Assembly: GCA_934630385.1 (NCBI GenBank)
Contig: CAKTWE010000040.1
Coordinates: 1 to 15,541, forward strand
Length of the DNA stretch: 15,541 nucleotides
From: an uncultured Collinsella sp.
Lineage (GTDB): Bacteria > Actinomycetota > Coriobacteriia > Coriobacteriales > Coriobacteriaceae
Direction of reading: 5' to 3'
The number at the start of each line of letters is the position of its first letter. Position 1 is the stretch's first letter. The translations under genes were made by a program, and so were the position numbers. The notes beneath the pieces were generated by a model. It worked only from the letters and a program-made list of their open reading frames with translations. It searched no databases and was not told where the DNA came from. Below, one piece after another: positions 1-7,388 of the stretch.

Positions 1-606
1 GGCCTTGAGCGCGGCCTTCGCAGCAGCCTCATCGTGCTGAGCATCGGAGCCGGCAGCCGCAGCGGGCTGAGCAGCGGTGCCCACGGCATCGCCGACGCTC
101 GCAGTGCCCTCCCCTGCAGCAGCCGCCGCGGCGGCCTTCTCGGCCGCCACCTTGTGCGCCTTGGCCTCGGCAGCGGCACGGACCTTCATGGCTTTCTCGC
201 GCGCGGCCTTCACCTCGGGCGTGATAACGCTCATGGGTTCAGCAGTCGAAACCTGGTAGAAAAAGCCCTTAAAGTCGATCTGCATATCGGTGATGGCAAG
301 ACCAAACAGGTCGTGCGCTTCGTTTTCAAACGGGAATACCGCGGGGTAATACGAGCTGATGGACGGAGTCTCCTGGTACTGGTCGATACCCTCGACTACC
401 AGGTTCTCAATCGCATAGCTGCCGTCCTGAGCAATATGCTCCTGAGCAGCACGAACGTTGATAAACGTATAGACCAAGCGATACGAGCCGTCGTCGACGT
501 TGCGCTCGGCGTGCATTTGCACAAAGCGCGCGCCGACGCCCTTGAGCGCCTGGACATGCGACAGGAGCTCGTCGATCCCAACGGTGGTATAGATAGCCTT
601 TTGCAT
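1..606 (-). CDS. NuoC/EchD-like 30-kDa subunit of a group 4 hydrogenase-type complex (3' end outside window)
   Basis: This frame is open for 202 codons from ATG at 606 to the left edge, so the gene is partial. Residues 1 to about 125 look like the 30-kDa (NuoC/EchD/HycE N-terminal) family. The clearest signature is FPFENEAHDLFG near residues 92-103, the counterpart of the conserved acidic-DLFG motif that docks this subunit to the catalytic large subunit. After the conserved part comes a long tail rich in Ala, Lys and Glu (about residues 124-202 and onward). The start codon overlaps the TAA of the upstream NuoB-like gene by one base, so translation is probably coupled. In ech operons this gene follows echC, as here. 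The tail could be a plain extension, or a linker to a NuoD-like domain as in HycE/HyfG; the window ends before this can be settled. The family is clear from the motif and context, but the substrate of the whole complex is not. Confidence 0.85.
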   Translation of the reverse strand, partial: MQKAIYTTVGIDELLSHVQALKGVGARFVQMHAERNVDDGSYRLVYTFINVRAAQEHIAQDGSYAIENLVVEGIDQYQETPSISSYYPAVFPFENEAHDLFGLAITDMQIDFKGFFYQVSTAEPMSVITPEVKAAREKAMKVRAAAEAKAHKVAAEKAAAAAAAGEGTASVGDAVGTAAQPAAAAGSDAQHDEAAAKAALKA

Positions 607-1190
607 TACTCGGCCTCCTTTGCAGCGGCGGGCGTCTCAGCAGGTGCGTCGCCAGCGGCGGGCGCATCGCCGGCCCCAGCCGCGGCCACAAACCCGTCCT
701 CGCCCAGCTCGACGCCGCCGTCCCAGGTAGCGGCACCGCCCACGGTGAGCGGGTCGCCGCCGGTGCGCATCACGGCCTCCTTCTGATCAAGGATGCCGCA
801 CGCCTCCACGATGGCATCGATCACGGTCTCGGGGCGGATGGCGCACCCGGGCGCGTACACGTCCACGGGGATCGCGCGGTCCACGCCGCCGATCACGTTA
901 TAGGCATCGCGGAACACGCCGCCCGAACACGCGCAGATACCGCAGGCCACCACGCACTTGGGCTCGAGCATCTGGTTGTAGATCTGGCGCACGACGGGCA
1001 AATTCTGCGCGTTGACCGAGCCCGTCACCAAAAAGATATCCGCATGCTTGGGGTTGCCGGTGTTGACCACGCCAAAGCGCTCCGCATCGAACAGCGGCGT
1101 GAGCGAGGCCAGCACCTCGATATCGCATCCGTTGCAGCTCGAGCCGTCGTAATGAATAACCCACGGCGAGCGCGACATTTTATGATCCAT
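606..1190 (-). CDS. NuoB/EchC-like small subunit of a group 4 [NiFe]-hydrogenase-type complex
   Basis: This is a predicted 194-residue peripheral Fe-S protein that would carry the [4Fe-4S] cluster next to the catalytic large subunit. The ligand pattern is visible: Cys19-x-x-Cys22 in SSCNGCDIE, Cys86 in GICACSGG, and Cys116 in APGCAIRPE. The spaced CxxC is typical of hydrogenase small subunits; complex I NuoB has adjacent cysteines. I chose ATG at 1190 because an excellent Shine-Dalgarno (AGGAGGT, 1204-1198) lies 7 bases upstream. The longer in-frame GTG at 1199 lies inside that Shine-Dalgarno and cannot be the start. The ribosome site overlaps the TAG of the preceding fused gene, with 12 bases between the genes, and the TAA overlaps the next ATG by one base. 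The last ~30 residues are Ala/Gly/Pro/Glu-rich and not part of the family core. Whether it belongs to Ech, Hyf or Hyc cannot be decided without the large subunit. Confidence 0.9.
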   Translation of the reverse strand: MDHKMSRSPWVIHYDGSSCNGCDIEVLASLTPLFDAERFGVVNTGNPKHADIFLVTGSVNAQNLPVVRQIYNQMLEPKCVVACGICACSGGVFRDAYNVIGGVDRAIPVDVYAPGCAIRPETVIDAIVEACGILDQKEAVMRTGGDPLTVGGAATWDGGVELGEDGFVAAAGAGDAPAAGDAPAETPAAAKEAE

Positions 1191-1197
1191 GGATGCC

Positions 1198-1205
1198 ACC
1201 TCCTA
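1198..1205 (-). promoter_or_regulatory. Ribosome binding site of the NuoB-like gene, overlapping the upstream stop codon
   Basis: On the minus strand this reads TAGGAGGT: the TAG stop of the 960-residue gene (1205-1203) is part of the Shine-Dalgarno of the next gene. It sits 7 bases before ATG 1190 and rules out GTG 1199 as the start. The overlap suggests a tightly coupled operon. Confidence 0.8.
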
Positions 1206-4085
1206 AATAAACACGTCGACGAGGATGGGCATAAGGTTGAGCAGGCCAAACACCAGCGCCACACCCCATCCGAGCTTAAAACAGCTGCGCCAGGTGCTAC
1301 GCGCGAAGGTGTTGTCGATCAGCACCTCGACAAAGTACGTCGCGGCCATCACGACCAGGGCGACCACCCAGCTCACCGGGTTGTCCCAAACAAAGAACAT
1401 GCCCACCCACATCAAAAACAGCACGGTCTCGCACCAGTGCATAAGGGTCATCTTGGCCAGTGTGCCGCCGCTCATCTCGGTGGCGACGCCCTGGACAATC
1501 TCCTGATGCGCGTGATGCGAGTACGAAAGGTCAAACGGCGACTTGCGCAGCTTGATGGTAAGCACCGCGAGCAGTGCGAGGAAAATGGGCGCGCTGTACA
1601 CGATGATGGGGGCCGACTGCCCCGTCACGGCAATGGAATCGAAGCTATCGGTGGCAAGGTAGAGGCCCACGCTCATCAGCAGAACGGCGGGCTCGTAACT
1701 CATAACCTGCAGCAGCTCGCGATCGGCGCCGACCTGGGCAAACGGGCTTTGCGTCGAGGCGGACGCCAACACCACAAAGATCGCGGCGAGCGTCACCATA
1801 AAAGCGCACAGTAGCGTGTTGGAGCCCGACACAAAGATGCCGCCGCCCACGACGGTAAAGATGAGCGCGCATGCCATGTAGGTATCATCCATGGTGTTTA
1901 CGCTGGCAGGGGCCTTGCGCAGCAGCTTGGCAACGTCGTAGAAGGGCTGCAGCAGGCGCGGACCCACGCGGCCCTGCATGCGAGCCGAAAGCTTACGGTC
2001 AAGGCCGTCGATCAGGCCGCCCACAAGCGGCGCCAGCAGGGCAAACGCCACGGTGCCAATAAAAATGCCCATGACGCCCGAGCCTTCGAAATACTTGCCG
2101 CGCAGCACCGAGGGCGCGCTCATGGCAAGTCTCTCGGGCCCAATCCACGCGCAACACAGCAGCGCGAACAGGATAATGCTGCAGCACACGACGCTACCCG
2201 CGGGGCTGATACGCTTCTCGCCAAGGGCGTCCACCGAGTACCAATTGCGCTTTTCGGCCTTCACCTCGCGTCCCATCGAGCCGCGGAAATGGCGGTAATT
2301 GTCGGTTCCCACACCCGAAAGATATACGTTTACGTGCGGTTTGTTGCTCACGCGGAATGAAGTCAGCAGCACCACGGCGATAAACGCCACGATAACCACC
2401 ATCAGGTACATGGCATCCTTGCCAATAACGTACGGCACGCGGCCAAACACCATAGCGAGGTAGGGCGACACCAGACCGCTCGAGATAACCGGGAACGCCA
2501 CGCAGCACAGAATTAGCAGCGCGGCGATGGTGTTGAGCGCCGCCCACTCGGTCTTATGGACATTGACCTCAACGTTTTGAGCCGTGGGATCGACGCCCGA
2601 AAGCTTGGCAAGCCACTTGCCCCAGAAGAAGAACGTCGCGGCCGAGCCAAAGGCAAGCACCATGATCATGAGCACGTTGCCGGTCTGCGCGAACGCCACC
2701 AGGGCACCCCACTTGGATACGAGCATGCCAAACGGCGCCACAAACATGCCCATGATGCCCAGCATCATCAGACGCGTCAGGTGCGGCATGCGGCTGAACA
2801 GACCGTCCATGTCCTCGATATTGCGGCTGCCGATATGATGCTCGGCCGTGCCTACGCACAGGAACAGCAGCGACTTTGCCACCGTATGGAACAGGATTAG
2901 GAAGATGGCCGCCCATACGGCCTCGGGCGCGCCGACGCCCAAGCAGGCACTGATGAGGCCCAAGTTGGAAATGGTGGAGTACGCGAGGACGCGTTTGGCG
3001 TTGCTCTGCGAGATAGCCATGAGGGCAGCGAGCAAAAACGTGATGGCACCCACACTCGTGACCATAAAGCCCGTCACGGGATAGATGGCATAGAGCGGGC
3101 TCAGCTTGACCATCAAGAACACGCCGGCCTTGACCATGGTTGACGAATGCAGCAGGGCGCTCGTGGGAGTGGGGGCAACCATAGCACCGAGCAGCCAGGT
3201 GTGGAACGGCATCTGCGCGGCCTTGGTAAGGGCGGCGAGCGATAGCAGGACGACCGGCATCACCAGGAGCGCGGACTGCGCGGTTCCGGCGCCGGAAAGC
3301 TCGATCATGCCCGAGATGGTCAGCGGCATGCCGTTGACGTGCAGGAACATGAGTCCGGCCAAAAACGCGATGCCGCCCAGCATGTTGAGAATGATCTGGG
3401 TGAAGGCGTTTTTAATGGCCTCGGGCGTGCGCGTATAGCCAATCATAAGGAACGAGCACACGGTGGTGATTTCCCAGCCGCAGAACAGCCACTCCAGGTT
3501 GTCGCTCGTCACGATGACGAACATGGCCGAGAGGAACAAAAACATGAGCGCCAGGAACTGCGGGCGACGGTCGGGCGCGGTCTGCCCGTGCAGCGCGGCC
3601 TCGTGCTCGTCATGCGCTTGGAAGTCCTTCATGTAACCCAAGGCGTAGATACAGATAAGGCTGCCGACAATGCCGACAGCGAGGACCATGATCACACTCA
3701 TGTAGTCTAGGTAGAGCGGCGTCGCCGTGACGGCTTCGGCCGTGGGCAGCGTCATGGCTGCAAAGACGAGCGAACCCACCAACTGGACTACGCCAAGCAC
3801 CGTGGTGAGCGCGTTCCTATATTTGTGCGCGTTGTACAGGATGACGGCGCACAGGATGACATCGATGACGGAGCTGATGATCGAGAGCACATGCGAGGTG
3901 CCGGGGGCAATCTCGAAGCTCTGCGGACCCGCGCCAAAAAACATGACGGCGACTACAACTGTCGCCGCCATAATAATGCCGGAACCTATGAGCCCCACCG
4001 CATCGCGAGCCCGGTCGCCGCGCGCGAGCAGCATGCCCAGCGCCGGTACCAGCGGAAACAGGGTAAGGAAATACAGTAGCGTCAT
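1203..4085 (-). CDS. Fused antiporter-like (NuoL/HyfB/EchA) and NuoH/HyfC/EchB membrane subunit of a group 4 hydrogenase-type complex
   Basis: This 960-residue polytopic membrane protein fuses two subunits that are normally separate. Residues 1 to about 660 are proton-conducting antiporter-like. They show FCGWE (201-205), whose Glu matches the conserved proton-channel Glu, LTKAAQMPFHTWL (about 286-298) and LLHSSTMVKAGVFL (about 312-325), which hold the conserved channel lysines. A hydrophilic linker follows. From about residue 665 the protein is NuoH/EchB-like: RMQGRVGPRLLQPFYD (about 701-716), GADRELLQ (near 788) and KSPFDLSYSHHAHQEIVQG (about 847-866). These segments couple the Fe-S arm to ion translocation. 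One reading frame runs through with no internal stop and both halves look complete, so this is not a truncation. ATG at 4085 has GGGGGAG 7 bases upstream. It is first in the operon, ahead of the NuoB-like and NuoC-like genes. The physiological electron donor (ferredoxin or formate) is not visible here. Confidence 0.92.
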   Translation of the reverse strand: MTLLYFLTLFPLVPALGMLLARGDRARDAVGLIGSGIIMAATVVVAVMFFGAGPQSFEIAPGTSHVLSIISSVIDVILCAVILYNAHKYRNALTTVLGVVQLVGSLVFAAMTLPTAEAVTATPLYLDYMSVIMVLAVGIVGSLICIYALGYMKDFQAHDEHEAALHGQTAPDRRPQFLALMFLFLSAMFVIVTSDNLEWLFCGWEITTVCSFLMIGYTRTPEAIKNAFTQIILNMLGGIAFLAGLMFLHVNGMPLTISGMIELSGAGTAQSALLVMPVVLLSLAALTKAAQMPFHTWLLGAMVAPTPTSALLHSSTMVKAGVFLMVKLSPLYAIYPVTGFMVTSVGAITFLLAALMAISQSNAKRVLAYSTISNLGLISACLGVGAPEAVWAAIFLILFHTVAKSLLFLCVGTAEHHIGSRNIEDMDGLFSRMPHLTRLMMLGIMGMFVAPFGMLVSKWGALVAFAQTGNVLMIMVLAFGSAATFFFWGKWLAKLSGVDPTAQNVEVNVHKTEWAALNTIAALLILCCVAFPVISSGLVSPYLAMVFGRVPYVIGKDAMYLMVVIVAFIAVVLLTSFRVSNKPHVNVYLSGVGTDNYRHFRGSMGREVKAEKRNWYSVDALGEKRISPAGSVVCCSIILFALLCCAWIGPERLAMSAPSVLRGKYFEGSGVMGIFIGTVAFALLAPLVGGLIDGLDRKLSARMQGRVGPRLLQPFYDVAKLLRKAPASVNTMDDTYMACALIFTVVGGGIFVSGSNTLLCAFMVTLAAIFVVLASASTQSPFAQVGADRELLQVMSYEPAVLLMSVGLYLATDSFDSIAVTGQSAPIIVYSAPIFLALLAVLTIKLRKSPFDLSYSHHAHQEIVQGVATEMSGGTLAKMTLMHWCETVLFLMWVGMFFVWDNPVSWVVALVVMAATYFVEVLIDNTFARSTWRSCFKLGWGVALVFGLLNLMPILVDVFI

Positions 4086-4092
4086 ACCATCA

Positions 4093-4177
4093 CTCCCCCA
4101 TGCAAAAACGCTGCACTTGTTTAACTTTATAGCTCAATTGAGGAGCAGCAGCGGCAGGTTTTCGGTCAACTGGGGAG
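4093..4177 (-). promoter_or_regulatory. Candidate structure masking the ribosome binding site of the hydrogenase operon
   Basis: On the minus strand, CTCCCC (4177-4172) can pair with GGGGAG (4098-4093), which is the Shine-Dalgarno of the 960-residue gene. Nested inside it, CGCTGC (4153-4148) can pair with GCAGCG (4114-4109). The loop holds a further 10-bp palindrome, ctcaattgag (4133-4142). The pairings are exact, but the fold and any switch role are inference. Confidence 0.35.
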
Positions 4178-4191
4178 CATTAGGCGTACGG

Positions 4192-4254
4192 GGTAAGGGC
4201 ACGCCCGCTTTGGAGCAGAGGGGTGACGTTCCCTTACCGCAACGGCGGGCGTGC
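4192..4254 (-). promoter_or_regulatory. H-type pseudoknot in the leader of the hydrogenase operon (possible riboswitch or protein-binding RNA)
   Basis: Read on the minus strand, GCACGCCCGC (4254-4245) pairs perfectly with GCGGGCGTGC (4208-4199). Inside that loop, GGTAAGGG (4238-4231) pairs perfectly with CCCTTACC (4199-4192), directly after stem 1. The two stems (10 and 8 bp) interlock, with loops of 6 and 22 bases and one base shared at the junction. This is the layout of an H-type pseudoknot with stacked stems. It lies about 110 bases before the start codon of the hydrogenase operon. I could not match it to a riboswitch class that I know. It could instead be a dispersed repeat or a double operator on DNA. 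Confidence 0.5.
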
Positions 4255-4330
4255 GGGCCACCGCGCGCGGTTTATTGGCCACTTTGGAGAATGTCCCGAT
4301 AGGCTCGCGGCGGTCCGAAAAGTTGGCACG

Positions 4331-4358
4331 ATAAGAAAAATGCGCCCCTGTGGGCGCA
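4331..4358 (-). terminator. Rho-independent terminator of the HTH gene
   Basis: On the minus strand, TGCGCCC and GGGCGCA (4358-4352 and 4347-4341) form a perfect 7-bp stem with a 4-base loop, followed by TTTTTCTTAT (4340-4331). It lies 12 bases after the TAG of the HTH gene and separates that gene from the hydrogenase leader. Confidence 0.9.
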
Positions 4359-4370
4359 CCATCCCGTTCG

Positions 4371-4766
4371 CTATTCCGCCTTTTTAACGCGCGGCTTGCG
4401 ACCGCGTGGCTTATCGACCAGTGCGGACTCACCGCTCTCACGATACTGGCGGCACCAGGCCTTAACCGAAGACTCGCTGGGAATCTTATACTTGATCATA
4501 GCCTCGCGAACCGTCAGACCGTTTTCCAGACGGTCCTTAACCACGGCGAGCTTTACGTCGTACGAATAGGTGTGATGACGAGCGCCCGCATTGAGCACGG
4601 CGTCGGCACCGCCCACGGCATATGCGCGGGCCCACTGACGAGCCGTGGCCTGGGGAATGCCAAGCTTTGCAGCGAGGGCGCGGTGACCGACCCCCTCTTG
4701 GAGGATCTCGACGGCGCGCTGCCTAACCTCGGGCGCATGCGCGCGAGTCCTTGTTGCTTCTGACAT
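4371..4766 (-). CDS. Double helix-turn-helix protein, IS3 OrfA-like, standing alone
   Basis: This small basic protein is about 131 residues long. It has two HTH units: one around EILQEGVGHRALAAKLGIPQ and one around VREAMIKYKIPSESSVKAWC. Each is followed by a YxxxG element (ARAYAVGG, CRQYRESGES), and a basic tail GRKPRVKK ends the protein. This two-HTH layout is that of OrfA from IS3/IS150-type insertion sequences, which bind transposon ends. No OrfB (DDE integrase), no terminal inverted repeats and no target duplication are visible, so it may be a domesticated regulator or a relic. ATG at 4766 is preferred; a GTG at 4775 would add three residues, and neither start has a strong Shine-Dalgarno. 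It has its own promoter and terminator and points toward the hydrogenase operon. The HTH assignment is firm; any role in controlling its neighbours is a guess. Confidence 0.8.
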   Translation of the reverse strand: MSEATRTRAHAPEVRQRAVEILQEGVGHRALAAKLGIPQATARQWARAYAVGGADAVLNAGARHHTYSYDVKLAVVKDRLENGLTVREAMIKYKIPSESSVKAWCRQYRESGESALVDKPRGRKPRVKKAE

Positions 4767-4822
4767 ACCTGCCACTTCTACTTCTTAGCCTCGAACGTTA
4801 AATTGCTTTCTTACGTGCGAGT

Positions 4823-4851
4823 TAGATAGTAGCATTTTGCTATTTGGTCAA
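4823..4851 (-). promoter_or_regulatory. Probable promoter of the HTH gene with a palindrome in the spacer
   Basis: On the minus strand, TTGACC (4851-4846) and TATCTA (4828-4823) are 17 bases apart, about 55 bases before the start codon. The spacer contains an inverted repeat, tagca-ttt-tgcta (4830-4842), which could be an operator. The -35 is good (5/6) and the -10 is weak (3/6). Confidence 0.5.
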
Positions 4852-4859
4852 AGCAGTTA

Positions 4860-5106
4860 ATTAAAATAGACGCGGCGCTATCTGGGCATTTGACACCAAT
4901 TTACGACATTTCTTTATCGATTATTTACGCTGGTAGCTAGCTCGCGGCCAATCGTCATTCGCTTGCCAACAAAATTGGCATCTCTTTATGTCCTTTGGTA
5001 TAGAGGATATAATTATTAACCCCTCCCACAATAATTTTGAACGGCCTGCAAGGCAGTAGATGTCCTCACTCCTCATGATTACCGCGCATCGTCATCCACC
5101 GGAGCA
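4860..5106. other. Gene-free AT-rich intergenic stretch
   Basis: No reading frame with a credible start or product is visible on either strand. The stretch is clearly richer in A+T than the surrounding genes. It contains an isolated TATAAT (5008-5013, plus strand) without a good -35 or any plus-strand gene after it. Confidence 0.6.
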
Positions 5107-5148
5107 AAACAAAAAGGGCGGGACCTGCTGCGCTTGCAGACCCCGCCC
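5107..5148 (-). terminator. Rho-independent terminator of the flavoenzyme gene
   Basis: On the minus strand, GGGCGGG (5148-5142) pairs with CCCGCCC (5122-5116). An inner CTGC/GCAG pairing (5139-5136 with 5128-5125) sits above an asymmetric internal loop. TTTTTGTTTTG (5115-5105) follows. It lies about 75 bases past the stop codon at 5222. Confidence 0.85.
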
Positions 5149-5221
5149 CGGTTGACACCCGATGGGACGCAGTCGGGCGAGGCAGATCCGTGCTACCGCC
5201 CCGCCTGGCCGCGATGTTCAA

Positions 5222-7252
5222 CTACAGCTCGTTGGCCGCGTGATACGCCGTGCGGATGGCGCTCGCAATATCGGCGGTGCGCTCGCCCGAGCAGTCGCCC
5301 ACGCAGGTCACGGGCACCGTCACGCCGTCCAGGTCAAACGTGTTGGCCTTGGAGCCCACGGCCATCACCACGTAATCGCAGGCGATCTTCACCGGCTCCT
5401 CGGCGCCGTCCTCAGCGGTATGAACAGCCTCCACGCCCTCGTCGGTAATGGCGGTCAGGCGGGTCTTCACGTGCTGCTCCACGTTATGTTCTGCAAAGTC
5501 GCCCATAATCAGCGGCAGAATGGTCTCGGACTCGCCCGCGGCAATCTTGTCGAGCATCTCTACGATCGCCACCTCGCAGCCGTGCTGCAGCAGATACTCG
5601 GCAGTCTCGGTGCCCACCAGGCCACCGCCAATGACGGCGACGCGGCCCGCAAGCTCCACCTTGCCGGCCAGCACGTCCCAGCTCGAGACGACCTTGTCCG
5701 AATCGGCACCCGGAACGGGGATGACCACGTCGTGTGCGCCCACGGCCACAATCGCGGCATCGGCGGCGTTGAGGTCCTCAGCGGTAGCGACATGGTTGAG
5801 CTCAACCTTCACGCCCAGGCCGGGCAGAATCTTCTCGTAATACTCGACCGAGCGCATGATCTCGTCCTTGCGCGGAGGCGCGGCCGCCAGCACGATCTGG
5901 CCGCCCAGATGATCGCTCGCCTCGTAGACGGTCACGTCGTAGCCGCGCTTGGCCGCCACGCGCGCGGCCTCCAGGCCGGCAATACCGCCGCCCACCACGG
6001 CGATCTTCTTGTCGCCCTCGCCCGGCTTAATGGCGATGGTCGCCTCATCGCCATTCTCGGCATTGAGCACGCACGAGATGTACTTGCGATTTTGAATCGC
6101 ATCGACGCAGCCCTTGTTGCAGTTGAGGCACTCGCGGATGGGCTCACCCGTGGCGGCCTTCAGCGCAATGTCGGGGTCGCACATGAGCGAGCGGCCATAG
6201 GCGATGATATCGGCCGCGCCGTCTTCCAGAATCTTCTCGCCGGCCTCGACCGAAACCACGCGGCCGACGGTTGCCACCGGCACGGAGACCAGGGCCTTGA
6301 CGCGCTCGGCCACGGGCAGCGTCCAGTTGTAGGGCATGGCGCCCATGGGCGGAATGGTGTCACCCATGTTGCCGGTGTGGTTTGCCTGCGCGACCTGGAT
6401 CATATCGATGCCGGCGCCCTCGAGCAGCTTGGCGAACTCGCAGGCCTCGTCGGGCTGCAGACCGCCCTTGCCGCGCGGCGTGCCGTCGGGGTTCTCCATG
6501 ATCACGGGGAGCTTGTACTCCACCATCAGCTGCGGCGCGGCCTCCTTAATGGCGGCGACAACCTCCAGCGCGTAGCGAACGCGGTTCTCGAACGAGCCAC
6601 CGTACTCGTCGGTGCGCTTGTTGAGGATTGCTGAGCACAGCGAACCCACCAGACGGTCGCCGTGGACCTCGATGGCGTCGATGCCGGCCTGCTGCGCACG
6701 GGCGGCCGAGGCAGCGATGGCCTCCTTGATCTGGGTGAGCTGCTCCACGCTCGCCTCGTTCACAAAGTGCTGCATGTCGTGGTGCAGCTTGGCGTAGGCC
6801 TGATTGCGGATCTCGTTGGACTCGGCCATCTTGGCGGCAAAGGTCTCCTCGTCGCCGGCGGCCTTTGCCTCCTGCGCGGCCTTGGCGGCAGCCATGGAAC
6901 CCATGACCATGCGGCCGACACCGGGCACGTCGTACTCGGGGTGGAACAGCTGCAGCGCAACCTTGGCGCCGTGCTTGTGGACGGCGCCGGCCAGCGCCTT
7001 AAACGTGGGAATCTGAGCGTCGGTCGCCAGCTTGGGCGTGGGGCTCGCGGTCATAACGGGAGCGACGTCGCCGATGACGATGTAGCTCACGCCGCCACGG
7101 GCCAGGCGCTCGTAAAAAGCCAGGCTGCGCTCGCCAATGGAGCCGTCGCGCTCCTCGTAGCCGGTGGTCAGCGGCGGGAACATAATACGGTTCTTGAACT
7201 CAAGGGGGCCAACCGTAATGGGCTGGAGCAGCTTGGATGCAGGTGCGGTCAT
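5222..7252 (-). CDS. NADH:flavin oxidoreductase / 2,4-dienoyl-CoA reductase-type flavoenzyme (FMN, 4Fe-4S, FAD)
   Basis: This 676-residue cytoplasmic enzyme has the full layout of the 2,4-dienoyl-CoA/enoate reductase family. The N-terminal old-yellow-enzyme TIM barrel (about 1-350) includes NKRTDEYGGSFENR (211-224). A 4Fe-4S motif follows: Cys375-x2-Cys378-x3-Cys382-x11-Cys394. An FAD-binding GGGIAG lies at 421-426 and a second dinucleotide fold, GGGLVG, near 541-546. Members pass hydride from NAD(P)H through FAD, Fe-S and FMN to an activated C=C bond. The stretch after His197 reads GDRLVGSLCS, where the common family sequence is close to GYLLxQFLSP, so the substrate pocket probably differs. 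ATG at 7252 has AGAGGA 6 bases upstream. The gene appears monocistronic, with its own terminator. Gut relatives act on fatty acids, bile acids, isoflavones or cinnamates; nothing here picks one. Confidence 0.88.
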   Translation of the reverse strand: MTAPASKLLQPITVGPLEFKNRIMFPPLTTGYEERDGSIGERSLAFYERLARGGVSYIVIGDVAPVMTASPTPKLATDAQIPTFKALAGAVHKHGAKVALQLFHPEYDVPGVGRMVMGSMAAAKAAQEAKAAGDEETFAAKMAESNEIRNQAYAKLHHDMQHFVNEASVEQLTQIKEAIAASAARAQQAGIDAIEVHGDRLVGSLCSAILNKRTDEYGGSFENRVRYALEVVAAIKEAAPQLMVEYKLPVIMENPDGTPRGKGGLQPDEACEFAKLLEGAGIDMIQVAQANHTGNMGDTIPPMGAMPYNWTLPVAERVKALVSVPVATVGRVVSVEAGEKILEDGAADIIAYGRSLMCDPDIALKAATGEPIRECLNCNKGCVDAIQNRKYISCVLNAENGDEATIAIKPGEGDKKIAVVGGGIAGLEAARVAAKRGYDVTVYEASDHLGGQIVLAAAPPRKDEIMRSVEYYEKILPGLGVKVELNHVATAEDLNAADAAIVAVGAHDVVIPVPGADSDKVVSSWDVLAGKVELAGRVAVIGGGLVGTETAEYLLQHGCEVAIVEMLDKIAAGESETILPLIMGDFAEHNVEQHVKTRLTAITDEGVEAVHTAEDGAEEPVKIACDYVVMAVGSKANTFDLDGVTVPVTCVGDCSGERTADIASAIRTAYHAANEL

Positions 7253-7388
7253 GGATATTCCTCTCTTGTAGGCGCGGCGGCGATGGTGCCGCGTAGTTGT
7301 CTAGAGGATATGGCATGGGAATACAGCGGCGCAACGGAAATCGGCGGACAGCAGGTAGCGGCAGGTGGATGGGGTGAGCCCAAAAGCG

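Noticed and set aside
1191-1199. GTG at 1199 as the start of the NuoB-like gene.
   Set aside because: It overlaps the Shine-Dalgarno that serves ATG 1190.
4192-4254. HDV-like or pistol self-cleaving ribozyme.
   Set aside because: The pseudoknot has only two stems and lacks the P3, P1.1 and P4 elements of HDV-like ribozymes; the layout also differs from pistol.
4371-4766. A complete IS3-family insertion sequence.
   Set aside because: There is no OrfB, no terminal inverted repeats and no target duplication around the gene.
5008-5013. Plus-strand TATAAT as a promoter.
   Set aside because: There is no good -35 and no plus-strand gene downstream before the terminator of the flavoenzyme gene.
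5162-6634. Long plus-strand frame (490 residues) opposite the flavoenzyme gene.
   Set aside because: It is the antisense shadow of a G+C-rich gene whose minus-strand product has clear cofactor motifs.
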